Positions 53,935 to 64,000 of a DNA stretch of 64,000 nucleotides are shown here, one piece after another. Source of the stretch: Tribonema minus (taxonomy: Eukaryota > Sar > Xanthophyceae > Tribonematales > Tribonemataceae). The stretch covers positions 186,001 to 250,000 of the forward strand of contig JAFCMP010000412.1 of NCBI GenBank assembly GCA_017506865.1, given 5' to 3'. The position numbers and the translations under genes were made by a program. Each line of letters begins with the position of its first letter. Positions within the stretch are counted from its first letter, which is position 1. The notes under the pieces are model-generated. The model did no database searches. It saw nothing but the letters and a program-made list of their open reading frames with translations, and was not told where the DNA came from.

Positions 53935-56900
53935 GCTGCTGCCACCGCTGCCACCGCTGAGGCTGCTGCCGCCGCTGCTGCTGCTGCTGCTGCTGCCGAC
54001 GCCGCCGCTGCTGCTGCTGCTCCCCTGTGCCCTCGAATCACATGCGGCACTCTCAGTCACTCCTGACGCCCATTACCCCGCCCGTCTCTCTGCGCACGTT
54101 TTCAACAGGCCAGCCTGCTTTCCAAGCGCGAAGAACTGGACAAGCGACGGCGCCAGGTCACCAAGGACATGCGCAAGGCGGAGCGCTGCCGCGACCCCGC
54201 TGCCTCAGGCGCCGCTGCCGCAGCCGCCGCTGCCGCCGCCGGTGGCAGCGGGTGAGTTGAGGGGTGTTTTGATGCTCGCAAACAAGCAGTTGCTGCAGTC
54301 AGTGCACATGACAGCATACATTGTGGACTACGCTGACACTGTGGTATAATACACAGTAGGGTCATGATTACAGTTAGCTCAATGGTGAGGGTTAGGGTCA
54401 GGATCAGGTAGGTGTTACGGGCGTGCTGCACTCGCGGCTGACAACATGCTGACACTGGCACTCGTTTCCGGCGAGCACGACTAGCCCCCCCCACTCCCCC
54501 CACCGTGCGTCCCCCCCCAGCCAGCTCTTGTGCAGCACAACTGAAGCGTTGTTCACAAAAACATGTCTGCCAATCCCAAATGCCGGTAGGCACCACCATT
54601 TGCACGCCAAATCTCGTTCACGCCGCAAGTCGTCATCAACAACACTAACCTCGCTTGCCCCGCCGCGCCTGCCAACCAGCGACGAACACACCCCAGCGAG
54701 CCCCCCCATGGGCGCCCCCCGCAGCCGCACCGCGGAACAGGGGGAGGGGGGCAGTGCCCCTGCCAATGGGGAGCTGCCGCCCTGGGAGGAGCTGGAGCTC
54801 CTCGAAGCAGACGAAACCATCAAGCTGCACCAGCTGCGGCTCAAGAGGGAGGAACTTCAACTGGCGGAGGAGAGGAAGCGCCTGGAGGGGGAGAAGCAGG
54901 CGCAGATCCGGCTGTGGCGGCGCGTCACACTTGAAGATCGCTCGCGCTTCTCGCGCCAGCCCGTCCTCGGCGACAGATACGTCGTCATGCAGCTGCTGGG
55001 GCGCGGGGGTTTCAGCGAGGTCTGGAAGGCGTTTGATCTGGTGGAGATACGCGAGGTGGCCGTCAAGGTGAGCGCTGCTGCAGTGATCGACAGTCAAGAG
55101 GGGCTGCCTACTGGTACTAAGGTAGTGGGTGTAGGGGGGGGGGGGGGGGGTCCAGGGCAGGGTTGTGTATGAGCGCTGCTGGTTCTTGCGCTGTCATGCA
55201 GCTGCCTGGGCGCAGGGCTTCAGTGAGGTCTGGAAGGCTGTATGACTTGGATGTCAACACACTGCCTGTGGCCGTGCACCGATGACATGCGGGTGAGGTC
55301 GAGGGGAGGAGGGGTGGGTGGGGGGGGGGCTGAGGGTAGGTACGTCCAGTTGATCGAGTAGAGGGGGTTGATCTCACTGTTTGTCGGCTCGAATTCGGGA
55401 GAGCACCTGGCTCACGCGCAACACCGCTCTGCTAGTAGCTTAGATTAGATTTGAACAAGTAGCTTAGATGAGATTTGAACAATTGTTTGCGAGTTGGAGC
55501 TACGGGGACAGGATAAGGGGTCTAGAGACAGTCACATGCAGCCTCTCAGGTGCTGAATCTGTGTGCTGCACAAAGGCCATTGATGTTAGGGTTTGTAATG
55601 CGTGCTGACAGCCAGGGTTTGGGCCAAAGGTAGGTGTGGCAAGCGTTGCGCTTGGATCCAAGGATTTGCGGTAGGGCTAGGGTCAGGGTTCAGGCATCAC
55701 TTGTGAGGGTAAGGGTTGAAGCCAAATTCAGTGGACAAGCGCTTGATGGCCATTATCAATGTGTCAAATCTTAATGGACTGGTTCGGCGGCATGCTCATC
55801 TAGGCAATGAGGCATCACCATGGGAAAAACGTTTGCGTGTAGCATTTGTGGTGCTCAGGGGTCGGGTTAGGGTTTGGGTCACCTAACCCTAACACAAGCC
55901 GGTGACAATGTTGCTGCTGCGGCACCGTCAACTCTCTTGGATGCCTCATTTGCACATGCGCACGAGCGATTTGTGTGACACATGTTCCATTGAGATCCAT
56001 GTGATGCAGGCTGTCAGTGGTCAACATCACTGAGTGTCATTGCCTGTCATGCAAGAGGTGTGCATTTCTTGTGTTTTCGTCAAGTTTGGACTTGATGGTG
56101 GCTCTGCGCATTGAATGAGATCCTACTACATTTTGAAGTGACAATCACGCTCGGCGCATTTGTCATGAGCAAGCACCTACGCTGAGAGAGTGCGTCAACA
56201 GCTGTATGTAAGGACTTTGCTTGCCCTTGAATGCATGTGCATGCTGCAGATTCACCAGCTGTCAAGCATGTGGACCGATGAGAAGAAGGTGAGCTGCTGA
56301 GCATTGCTGTTCTATTGCAAGTAGCTTAACTGCTTGTTGTCATCATCTAGGAACGATGATAAAACTCATTTGACATCAGGGCGCGGCTGCCTACCTACAT
56401 CTCTCTGTTTTGAACCATCCTCGTGAAGACTTTGTGAACGAATGTTGCCACTGAAGGCACCACTGATTGCAGGCAACCATGATCATGAAGCCTGCCAGGC
56501 ACTTGCAGAGTTGTCCCCAGGTCCCGTTTCGCTACTCACTGCGCTGCACTGAATGGAAGTACTGCACTGTACCGCAATCAAGGAAGGGTGACATGGCTTT
56601 GCCCGACGTAAATCGATCTGCGTTGTCAGGCGCAAGCAGCACTTTGCCTGTGGTGTGCGCTGGAAGTGCAGAAGCCGCCTGACCATTGCTGCTCTTCACA
56701 TATAGCGATCGCATACGCTTGTCCGCGTAGACCCAGTCATAAAGAGTCGAACCTCACTGTTGAAGTCCGTTGTCTGACCGCGCCTGACGTGTCACCTGTA
56801 TGCAAGTTATGCGAAGCCCCAGGCCTCCAATTCACACCGCCTGTATAGGGCCTGTCCCCATGGCTCCATGCCATTAACCCTGTTTCTTGCGGCAATGAGT

Positions 56901-59603
56901 GTCATTACGCCAAGCTCATTAAGTGCCCGTGTGACAACTTGCATACATACCCACATCAGGCGCACTACACGCGGCACGCGCACCGCGAGTACAAGATCCA
57001 CAAGACCATGGAGCACCCGCGCGTGGTGAAGCTGCATGACGTGTTTGAGATCGACAGCAGCGCCATGGCAACTGTCCAGGAGCTCTGTGCGCCGGGCGGG
57101 CCGGGTCAGACGCAGGTGACTCTCCTCATTCTTATATAACTGTTCAAAAGCACGCAATGTGCTGAAGCCTGGTGATCAGGGCATGTGATGCTTTCTGCAT
57201 GAGGGCACTAAGCACATTTTTGCTTGGGGTGGTGGCCACCACCAACTGCTGAGCAATGCTCTTCTCCATCACAGCGGGCTGTACCACCGGCAGTGCTGCG
57301 CGCTTGCCGTGCCGCTAGCGTGTCGCACACAATGCCTTTGTACTTAAACGTTGATGCTGATATTTTTCTTGTGAAGTTAGTCACGAGCTCAAGTGCGCCT
57401 CCTGCGCTTTCTGTGCGCATTGAGGCCTTAGACCAGCGCCTCACGGCGCACAGCACCCTCCCGAGCACGACACCCAGGCGACACTCCTGCCAAAATGTGT
57501 CTCCGCAAAAGCTCGGAGCTCAAATTTGAAGTCAACATAAAAGTCAGTTGCGCATTGTCCCAATCTGCGTCTGGCACCCCACACGCACTGCATCAGCACC
57601 TCGAGGTGCACTTGAGTGCGAGGCCAAAGTGATCATTTTTGAAGCTGTGTATCGTCAAATCCGGTCTTGAGCACCTAAAAGCCATCGTTAACTTGAAGTT
57701 GGACAGAAAGGTTCCAAAGTTGTGCACTGATGCAGCCTGCCTCCTGCACCCCACCCGGTTCACAGGACCTGGACCAGCACCTCAAGGCGCATGGCCCCCT
57801 ACCAGAGCGCGAGGCCAAAGCCATACTCACGCAGCTGCTCAGCGGGCTGCGCTACCTGCACTGCCCGGAGGGCGGGCGGCCCGCAATTATACACTACGAC
57901 CTCAAGGTGACGCTCAAACTGCAACTTGTGTGCATGCTCACGTGTAACTGTAACTGTGACAGCAGAGCAACATTTGCAATCTGTGCACGCGCCTGTGCGA
58001 TGCTGTGTGCTGCAAATCGCCATAACTCTCTTACGCAGTCCCTGCTGCTGCCGCCGCTGCTGCCATTTGCTGCACTCACAGCCCGCGAACGTGCTCTTCG
58101 ACGGCGCGGGCGATGTGAAGATCACAGACTTTGGGCTCAGCAAGATTGTCGAGGCAGAGCAGGTGAGTGTACGCACAGGAAGAAACAGCCACTTCATGCA
58201 CTTATTTTTAACAACAAAAATAATCACTCGTGTGGAGCAGTGGCGCGCAGTATCAAGGACATGAGGGCTGTGAGGTTAGGGTTAGGGTTAGGGTTAGTGG
58301 GGAGTGGAGTGTCTTCATTGCTGCTGTGTAGCTGCGTCAAGGTCAAGGGACTTGGGGCTCAGTACGATTGTCGAGGCAGAGCAGGTGCGCTTGCATGCAC
58401 AAAGCCACCTCATGCAGCGCTAGCATCCTCTGCACACGTTCTGCATGCTGACGCTCCGTACGCTTCTGTGGATGCGCAGCTCGCTTGTAACGTTTGATGG
58501 CATGCGCTGATGTGCAATGGCATGGGCTGATTGACTGCCGGCTGCGGCAAGGCCATGGCGGCAGAGCAGTGCGCGCGCCGACTGTGGTGCAAGTAGGAGT
58601 GACAGTGACACACAGCTGCGCCAAACTCATATCTGAGCCGTGCTGCTTTTGCGCAGGAGAGCGGCGGCGTTGAGCTCACCAGCCAGGGGGCGGGTACCCT
58701 GTGGTACCTACCCCCCGAGTGCTTTGTCATGGGGGGCGCGGCCCCCCGCATCAGCGGCAAGGTGGACGTGTGGAGCGTGGGCGTCATATTCTTCCAGGTG
58801 TGTATCTGTGTGCTCATCAGTGTGTCATGGCTTGGTGACACATGTCAAGACATGTGTGTCAGAATGACGCTCATCTGCATTTGCAGTGTGCCGTGTGCGT
58901 TCTAAAGCACGTGGTGCTGCGGCTGCTGAATATACTCTATGATGCCACAACTTCTTTTCTTGTCCTCTGTGACTGTGCCATGTCACAGCCATACTGCAGC
59001 ATGCATCTGCAAAGATTTTGACCTGTCATGATGTGCCGCATACCTCACATCTCCAACGCGCTCTCGTGACCCATTGGATCGTTATGCGGAGCGCTTGCCG
59101 AGTGCTCGCGCGCTGCCACCGCTGCCACCACCGTGCCCGCCTCCGGCAGATGCTGTGCAGCCAGCAGACTATCAGTATTTGCATAACTAACATCACCATC
59201 GTATCCAATGACGTTGGTGCATTCAGGTCACAACAATACGCGTCGTCCATGACACCCCTGTGCCCACTTGCGGACATGCTGTCGGCTCGTGTACTTGAAG
59301 GACTTGAATCAAAGTATAATGCTCGTCTGCATTAAATAACGCCATCATTGACACGCGCGTCGTTCCCACCACTCCTGCCTGCAGATGCTGTATGGCCAGC
59401 GCCCATTTGGCGAGGGCAAGGACCAGCAGAAGGTGCTGCACGACCAGACCATGCTGCGCGCGACGCAGGTGGACTTCCCGCCCAAGCCCGCTGCGAGCGC
59501 AGAGGCCAAGGCGTTCATACGCCTGTGTCTCGCGCACGCGCAGGAGGACAGGCCCGACGTGCGCACGCTGTGTGCGCACCCATATATTCGCGCGCGCAAG
59601 TGA
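51066..59603 (+). CDS. TLK: Tousled-like serine/threonine protein kinase
   Basis: Twelve exons join in phase: 51066-52226, 52484-52537, 52766-52942, 53670-53861, 54109-54251, 54680-55067, 56250-56288, 56960-57115, 57766-57906, 58082-58162, 58657-58797 and 59385-59603; 963 residues. TLKs phosphorylate the histone chaperone Asf1 and act in chromatin assembly during S phase. Residues 1-370 are low-complexity (Gln, Ala, Gly, Ser) with basic clusters and a [10 protein letters not shown] segment. Coiled-coil stretches follow to about residue 560, as in other TLKs. The kinase domain has GRGGFSEV (683-690), VAVK (Lys705), [13 protein letters not shown] on a 39-nt exon, [29 protein letters not shown] (Asp815), DFGLSK (Asp833) and [11 protein letters not shown], where PPE replaces APE as is typical of TLK. 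The hinge around 755-770 ([12 protein letters not shown]) diverges from the usual EYC-G-DLD. Confidence 0.94.
53095..53125 (+). repeat. Exon-end echo (TLK exon 3)
   Basis: CCAGACGCGCCCTAGAGGCTCA resembles the true exon end CCAGGCGCGCCCTGGAGGCTCA at 52920-52941, followed in both by GATCATGT in the flank. The donor GT is retained in altered context. Confidence 0.7.
53872..54026. repeat. CTG/GCT trinucleotide repeat tract in a TLK intron
   Basis: Immediately after the donor at 53862, the intron is nearly pure CTG for about 60 bp, then interrupted (GCCACCGCTGCCACC) and CTG/CCG again to about 54022. It would encode poly-Cys or poly-Leu if retained; the TLK frame meets a stop at about 53958. Confidence 0.9.
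54986..55250 (+). repeat. Exon-end echo (TLK exon 6)
   Basis: The end of the glycine-loop exon (CATGCAGCTGCTGGGGCGC ... GAGGTCTGGAAGGC) recurs at about 55194-55250 (CATGCAGCTGCCTGGGCGC ... GAGGTCTGGAAGGC). A long G run (about 55134-55151) lies between the copies. Confidence 0.88.
57420..57830 (+). repeat. Exon-start echoes (TLK exon 9)
   Basis: The start at 57766 (CTGGACCAGCACCTCAAGGC, CGCGAGGCCAAAG) is preceded by decayed copies near 57424-57470 (TTAGACCAGCGCCTCACGGC) and 57594-57640 (CATCAGCACCTCGAGGTGCA, GCGAGGCCAAAG). Confidence 0.8.
58125..58390 (+). repeat. Exon-end echo (TLK exon 10)
   Basis: TTTGGGCTCAGCAAGATTGT, CGAGGCAGAGCAG then GTGAGT at the true end (58162) recurs as CTTGGGGCTCAGTACGATTG, CGAGGCAGAGCAG then GTGCGC at about 58349-58385. 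Confidence 0.88.
58274..58297. repeat. Interstitial telomere-type repeat in TLK intron
   Basis: Four perfect TTAGGG units, just before the exon-end echo at 58349. Confidence 0.9.
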
Positions 59604-62600
59604 GCGTGTCGCGCCGCGTGCGCTGATGGCGGAGGCGCCGCGGCACCACTCTCACGTGTGCGTGTGTGTGTGTGTGATGCGCAAAGCAGTGATGGCATTG
59701 CCTACTTACGCTAAGTGGTGCGGCGGGCGCAGCAAAAGATGTGTGCAAATATAGATGCTATTCCAACATTTTCAGTCTCGATGCATGGTGATGTTTTGTC
59801 ATCCAAAAGCTGCGCAAGACTCAATTGTGCTGGATCGGACTTAAATTTGCATTTGAAATATAGCTGCTGAATCATGCACACACGCGGCAGAGGCACCAGG
59901 AATGTATGTACAGCAACTTCAAGCGCCACTTTGCCTCGCACAGTCAGCCCTTGCTAGCATAGGCACACGATTTAAGTTCAAGGCTTATCTACAACAATTC
60001 AGGGCTCCTGTTGAGCGACGCAGTGACACCCTGTTAAGCACCACTTGCAGTGTCAGGTGACAGTGTTGCGGCAGGCACACATGGCATGTTGACAAGGCAC
60101 GTCTACTGTAGGAATACCATCATTGTAAGGAGAACTGCTGCAGCGCAGCCCGTTGCAGGCCGGGGCAACTACGCTCTGTATGAACCCAGTAGCATACAGA
60201 CTTATCTTCACTACCTCAGAAGTACAACAATGCAGATGGACTTGTGCTGGTGAAGGGCGGTGGGTGGCAGTACACAATATTACAAAAAGATGTCTGGGTG
60301 CGATGCCAGTGATGTGTTTTCTTAAGCTTGTAAGGTCTGACGCATGGTCACTCCAGCTGAGCCCGTACCGCCAAGAGTGGGCCGGGTGTGCTTTCATAAC
60401 TTTCTGGTATGATGTCTGGTGCTGCAAACGCGACAAATATGCAAACGTCATTGTCTGACAAGAGTGAGAGGTCCAGTGCAGTCCATCACCAGCAGACACG
60501 TGAGAACACAGAGAGCAAACGGCTTGTATGATCAAGATGTGTTGACATTATGTGGAGATGTGGACAGGGGCGGGGCTATGTATTCCCCTCCCTGATCCTG
60601 GAGTCTGACCCCATTTGCGCCTATGTATGCTTTCTCTTACCCCTCCCCCCCCCTTTCTCGTCACTCCCCCAAATCCACACCCATTCTTGACTGAGAAACA
60701 GGCATGGAGTTTGTTGTGGGTTTTGTTTTGCTCGATGGCTCCTTGCTTCTCAATCCTCTAGCGCTTGCTTGCTGACGGCAATGGCTGCCTACTGAACTGT
60801 CGCTTGTTGAGCACTGGCACTCTCTTGGGTCCAAAATAGCTCGTTTCTCCATCATGAATTGTTCATCAATGCTAGCCTTGCCTTGTCATGACATTACTGC
60901 TGCCATGAAACGTACTTCCAAGGTCTCACTTGGTGCACTGAACCGATAACGCGCAGTGTCAGGCCCCCGCATCACATCAAGGTGGAGACCGCTTTTGCAG
61001 GGAAACTACCTACACAGGTAAACGCGCAGCTTGCCGAGCCACAAGACAGGCAGCAAGCACCGCCGCGGCATCCACAGCACAGCAGCAGCATGCATCTCAG
61101 ATGCTTTGTGCGCAAGCCCAAGCCAGGCATGGGGTGGTGCCTAGTGGTGCTTGCAACCTCCTTGAGGATCAACATGCTGCTTGCCAGATAAGCGCATGCT
61201 GCTGAACACAGGCACGGTCCCTTTGCAGAGAAGGCGGCAGTACCCCCTCTCTTCCGGCAGAGAGACTGGATGCTCTCCCGCAGACCACTTGATGATCCTC
61301 ATTGCTGCTTAGAGTGCAAACCGTGACCAGCAGGGCGGTCGCCGAAATGGCAGCACGACTTGCCCAAACGCAACTGGGGCTCTCTTCAGCAGCCGCAGTG
61401 GGCTGGCCCAGGCAGTCAACACAAAGTTGACTTTGCGCCTGATTGGCCTCCTGTGTTCAGACAGCGGCGCTTGCTGGCACTTACCTCAATTGCGGTGCCG
61501 AACCAGGAGGTGTCCGGGCCTTGGCACTTCAGACCTCTGGGTGGAAGACCGAAGCCGCCATGGTACCTCCAGGCACACTCCTGCCGCCAGCAATGACGCC
61601 CACGGTAGCCACCACCAAGAGTATTCAAAGCCCGCGGCAGTTTCATCTACAACTGCCGGTGTTGTGATCTAATGTACGGAGGCGCTGTCCCGTGCGCTTA
61701 GCGTGGCGTGAAACCGCACAACTACTTGAAAAGCCAACGTCAACAAAGCAGATGTGTGACGCCAAGCAGACACAGTTGCCGTTAAGCAGAAGTTGGTGTG
61801 GCTCGAGGAATTTCGATGTGCGCCACCCTGATTCCGCAGGGTGCAGACGTCCTGGAACACGCCGGTTGGATACATATGAACTACATATCTCCTAGAAGCT
61901 TATGCAAACACGCGTGCCGCCTCTAATGCCGTTGCTTCCTCTGCATGCTTTGGCAACAGTGTGCCTGCCTGCCTTCTTCCAACTGCACTTTGGCGTACAT
62001 ACCATCAGCGTGATGACATGTCCGACTGCGTTTTGACATACATGTTATCAGATGACGATGACATGAGCTGATGAGCCAGCAAAACAGCAGAGACATCATC
62101 ATGGCGCAATGATCAACAGGACCGTCCACTACTTGGAACTGCAAGCAAGTAGGTTGGTGTGCACCTATGGATGCACTAAAACGCTGTGCTGATGACAACA
62201 TGTTGCTGCCGCCTTGCTGAAGAACTGCAATCGCCACTGAGATTGGACAGAGACGCTGGTGCAATGTAGGTGCTGCATGCATTATCAATTTGAGAAAATG
62301 CAACAAAGTACAGGCAATGGCAGGATTGAAAACAAGGTCAACCAAACGGGAGACGCAACAGCAGGTGAGGTGTGTCTCAGCTCCATACATTGTTCATGCA
62401 GTAGCCTCAAGGTGTGTCATAAAGGGCCTCCGACAAAAAGCCATGCAAGCACGGCAGCACCCGCATTGGCCTCTGCACATATCATACATGTCATATGAAT
62501 CACTAATTTCACACCTTGACCATTAGACTGCGCATCCTGAGCACCTGAATTGCTTCGGCCTCAGTGCCCTGGGCAACAATGCGCAAGCAGGCGTAGCAAC

Positions 62601-62664
62601 GAAAGCTGCAAGACAGCAAGCCACCCTGTGCTTTTGTTAATGTTCCCACAGCTGCTGCTGTCGG
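59604..62664. other. Convergent intergenic region without a recognised gene
   Basis: About 3 kb between the TLK stop and the stop of the minus-strand ARM gene. Several frames of 60-160 codons are open, but none resembles a family, shows exon-like boundaries or has consistent codon bias. The short TG run near 59655-59676 is probably 3' UTR or flank of TLK. Confidence 0.5.
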
Positions 62665-63822
62665 CTATTGCACACTCTTTAGCTTGGCAATAACGTCATC
62701 CGCGTTGCTCAAGAGTTGTGCACTTTGTGGGTAGCGTCGCGCGGCAGCGGCGACTGTTTCCAGCGCACCGCAGCGGAGCAGCAGCGCACAGTTGGCAGCT
62801 GAGCTGCTTGATAGGTGCCTGATTGCCGACAAACCGTTTTTGGCGACAAGGTCATGGTCTGGATAGGCATCAACTGCTTCAACTGCTGTTGCGCACGTTG
62901 GGCCCAGGTTGTCACAGTACCCTGAATGGCAAATCAGGACGCACAATGCTGAGAGAGCTACCGTGATTCTCAGCGGACTATGCATGCATTGGTTCAGCGC
63001 GGCCACTACCAGCTCGCAACTGCCAAGGTCAAGTAGGTGCCTGCTGTATGCATTTCTGCCGATTTCAAGTTTTGTGACAATCACAATGCCATGAAGTTGG
63101 ATGTTGGCATCTGCTGGAAACGAACGCATGGCTCTGATCACGCCTGGGCCAGGGTCTGCAGCGCACAGCCTGCTGTTAACTTCCTCATTACCTGGAAGCA
63201 TTGATAGCGCTTGAACACAGGAACGCTGCACGTCCAGGTCATCCGCATAGGCGTTGAGCGCCTGCACTACTGCTTCGCAAGCACCAACAGCACTGAAGTG
63301 AACGCCGTGCTGTCTGGCCAGGCCTCCGATTGCAGTCAGAATTGCAAGCACAATAGGCGGCTGATCAATGTTGTCTGACAGCAGTTCCACTACTATTCCC
63401 AAGGCATTGCTGGCTGCTATCGCTCCTTCATTTTCCGAAAATGTAGCAAGTGCGGCAATTGTAACTGCTGCAGCGGAGCGCAAAATGCGGTCTACGGTGA
63501 ATTTGCGCAGTGCTGACGCAATCACTTCAAAAGCTCCTTCGTCCGCCAGAGCCTTGCTGTTGGCAGCATCGTCCACCGCAAGCAGTCCGATTGATACGGC
63601 CCCAGATTGCTGCACCTCAGCATTATTGGCGTGGTCCTTCATAGCACCCACCACAGTCTGACAGGCGCCCGCCTTTCCCAACTCGAGCTGGAGAGCCTTC
63701 CGCTCCTCATGAGAGGCGGTCACTAGTAGTCGTGTCAGCGCCCGCAGGCCCCAACGTGCGATCGAGGCGCGCCCAGTGTGCGCCTGCAAGCATGTCAGCA
63801 CCGACAAGCAGGCTTCGCTCAT
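62665..63822 (-). CDS. Armadillo (ARM)-type helical repeat protein, probably 3' part of a larger gene
   Basis: An open frame of 385 codons from the first ATG (63822) to a stop at 62665; the frame is open further to 63861. The protein is built of about eight repeats of roughly 42 residues with the ARM-like pattern: G-A-x-x-x-V-V-x-A-L, a hydrophobic helix, then a-x-x-A-L-x-x-L. Examples: GACEAVVQALNAYADD then VQRSCVQALSML; GSCELVVAALNQCMH then ITVALSALCVL; GALETVAAAARRYPQS. Such proteins are scaffolds for protein-protein contacts, and partners cannot be inferred. The ATG falls inside what reads like a repeat, and an acceptor-like TAG sits just upstream (about 63861). The true gene therefore probably has earlier exons toward or beyond the window end. 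Confidence 0.78.
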   Translation of the reverse strand: MSEACLSVLTCLQAHTGRASIARWGLRALTRLLVTASHEERKALQLELGKAGACQTVVGAMKDHANNAEVQQSGAVSIGLLAVDDAANSKALADEGAFEVIASALRKFTVDRILRSAAAVTIAALATFSENEGAIAASNALGIVVELLSDNIDQPPIVLAILTAIGGLARQHGVHFSAVGACEAVVQALNAYADDLDVQRSCVQALSMLPGNEEVNSRLCAADPGPGVIRAMRSFPADANIQLHGIVIVTKLEIGRNAYSRHLLDLGSCELVVAALNQCMHSPLRITVALSALCVLICHSGYCDNLGPTCATAVEAVDAYPDHDLVAKNGLSAIRHLSSSSAANCALLLRCGALETVAAAARRYPQSAQLLSNADDVIAKLKSVQ

Positions 63823-64000
63823 TGCGCAGGCTGGCCGCTTGCTGAACGCGCCTTTGTGCACTATCGAAGCAAAGTGAGTTTAACTGTCAGTTGACGTGCG
63901 GATCACAGATTCATCATTCGTGAATTTTCATGGCTGGCACTTGCCAAACTGTTTGCAACGACTGGCCTGGGCTGGCTGCAGCTGAAGACATGTGCAACAT

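Noticed and set aside
53426-54349. 307-codon open frame through the CTG repeat
   Set aside because: Its length comes from the trinucleotide repeat, which has no stops in this frame. It crosses two TLK exons in the wrong frame and has no ordinary protein composition.
61360-61672. Overlapping plus-strand frames of about 80 codons
   Set aside because: Three frames are open at once, none matches a known family, and there is no start context or splice support.
63823-63861. GTG-initiated start of the ARM-repeat frame
   Set aside because: GTG starts are not expected in a nuclear gene. The extra residues more likely belong to an exon that begins after an acceptor near 63861.

Overview
This is nuclear DNA from a eukaryote, most likely a photosynthetic stramenopile (ochrophyte alga). 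Genes are sparse and most are split by long GT-AG introns. Three predicted proteins (Mpv17-like, fructosamine kinase, SecE-like) begin with a short signal peptide ending in an ASAFAP-type motif (A-F-V-S-P, A-F-A-A-P, G-F-I-S-P). That motif is the known bipartite plastid-targeting signal of algae with secondary red plastids. A brown- or yellow-green-alga-like genome would fit, but the species is inference. I built gene models by joining open blocks at GT/AG sites with matching phase; exon coordinates are in each entry.

Layout, left to right: 1-2893 no gene; 2894-3376 (+) small Ala-rich protein; 5159-8791 (-) Mpv17/PMP22 membrane protein; 9384-22889 (-) a 14-exon gene joining four EF-hands, an RCC1 beta-propeller and an F5/8 type C domain; 23423-27470 (-) plastid-type fructosamine-3-kinase with an 18-nt micro-exon; 27580-31124 (+) nucleoside diphosphate kinase, head-to-head with the kinase across about 110 bp; 32006-46803 (+) a BK/Slo-type potassium channel with two RCK domains; 47400-47978 (+) plastid SecE; 48974-50774 (-) organellar ribosomal protein uL1; 51066-59603 (+) Tousled-like kinase; 62665-63822 (-) ARM-repeat protein, probably continuing past the window.

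The genes form no operon or pathway. There is a loose plastid theme (SecE in thylakoid translocation, fructosamine kinase in protein deglycation, Mpv17 in membranes), plus calcium-linked signalling (EF-hand/RCC1 protein, BK-type channel) and chromatin/S-phase signalling (TLK).

The most unusual feature is in the introns. Across four large genes and one small one, the sequence flanking a splice junction is repeated in tandem inside the intron. Decayed copies of an exon's 3' end plus its donor lie downstream of the exon; decayed copies of an exon's 5' start plus its acceptor lie upstream. I count about 25 junctions with 1-4 such 'echoes', in many cases spaced roughly 100-300 bp apart. The introns also carry TTAGGG-type telomeric motifs, a dispersed GTTGAA-type motif and very long poly-C acceptor tracts. 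Together they suggest introns that grow by repeated junction-spanning tandem duplication.
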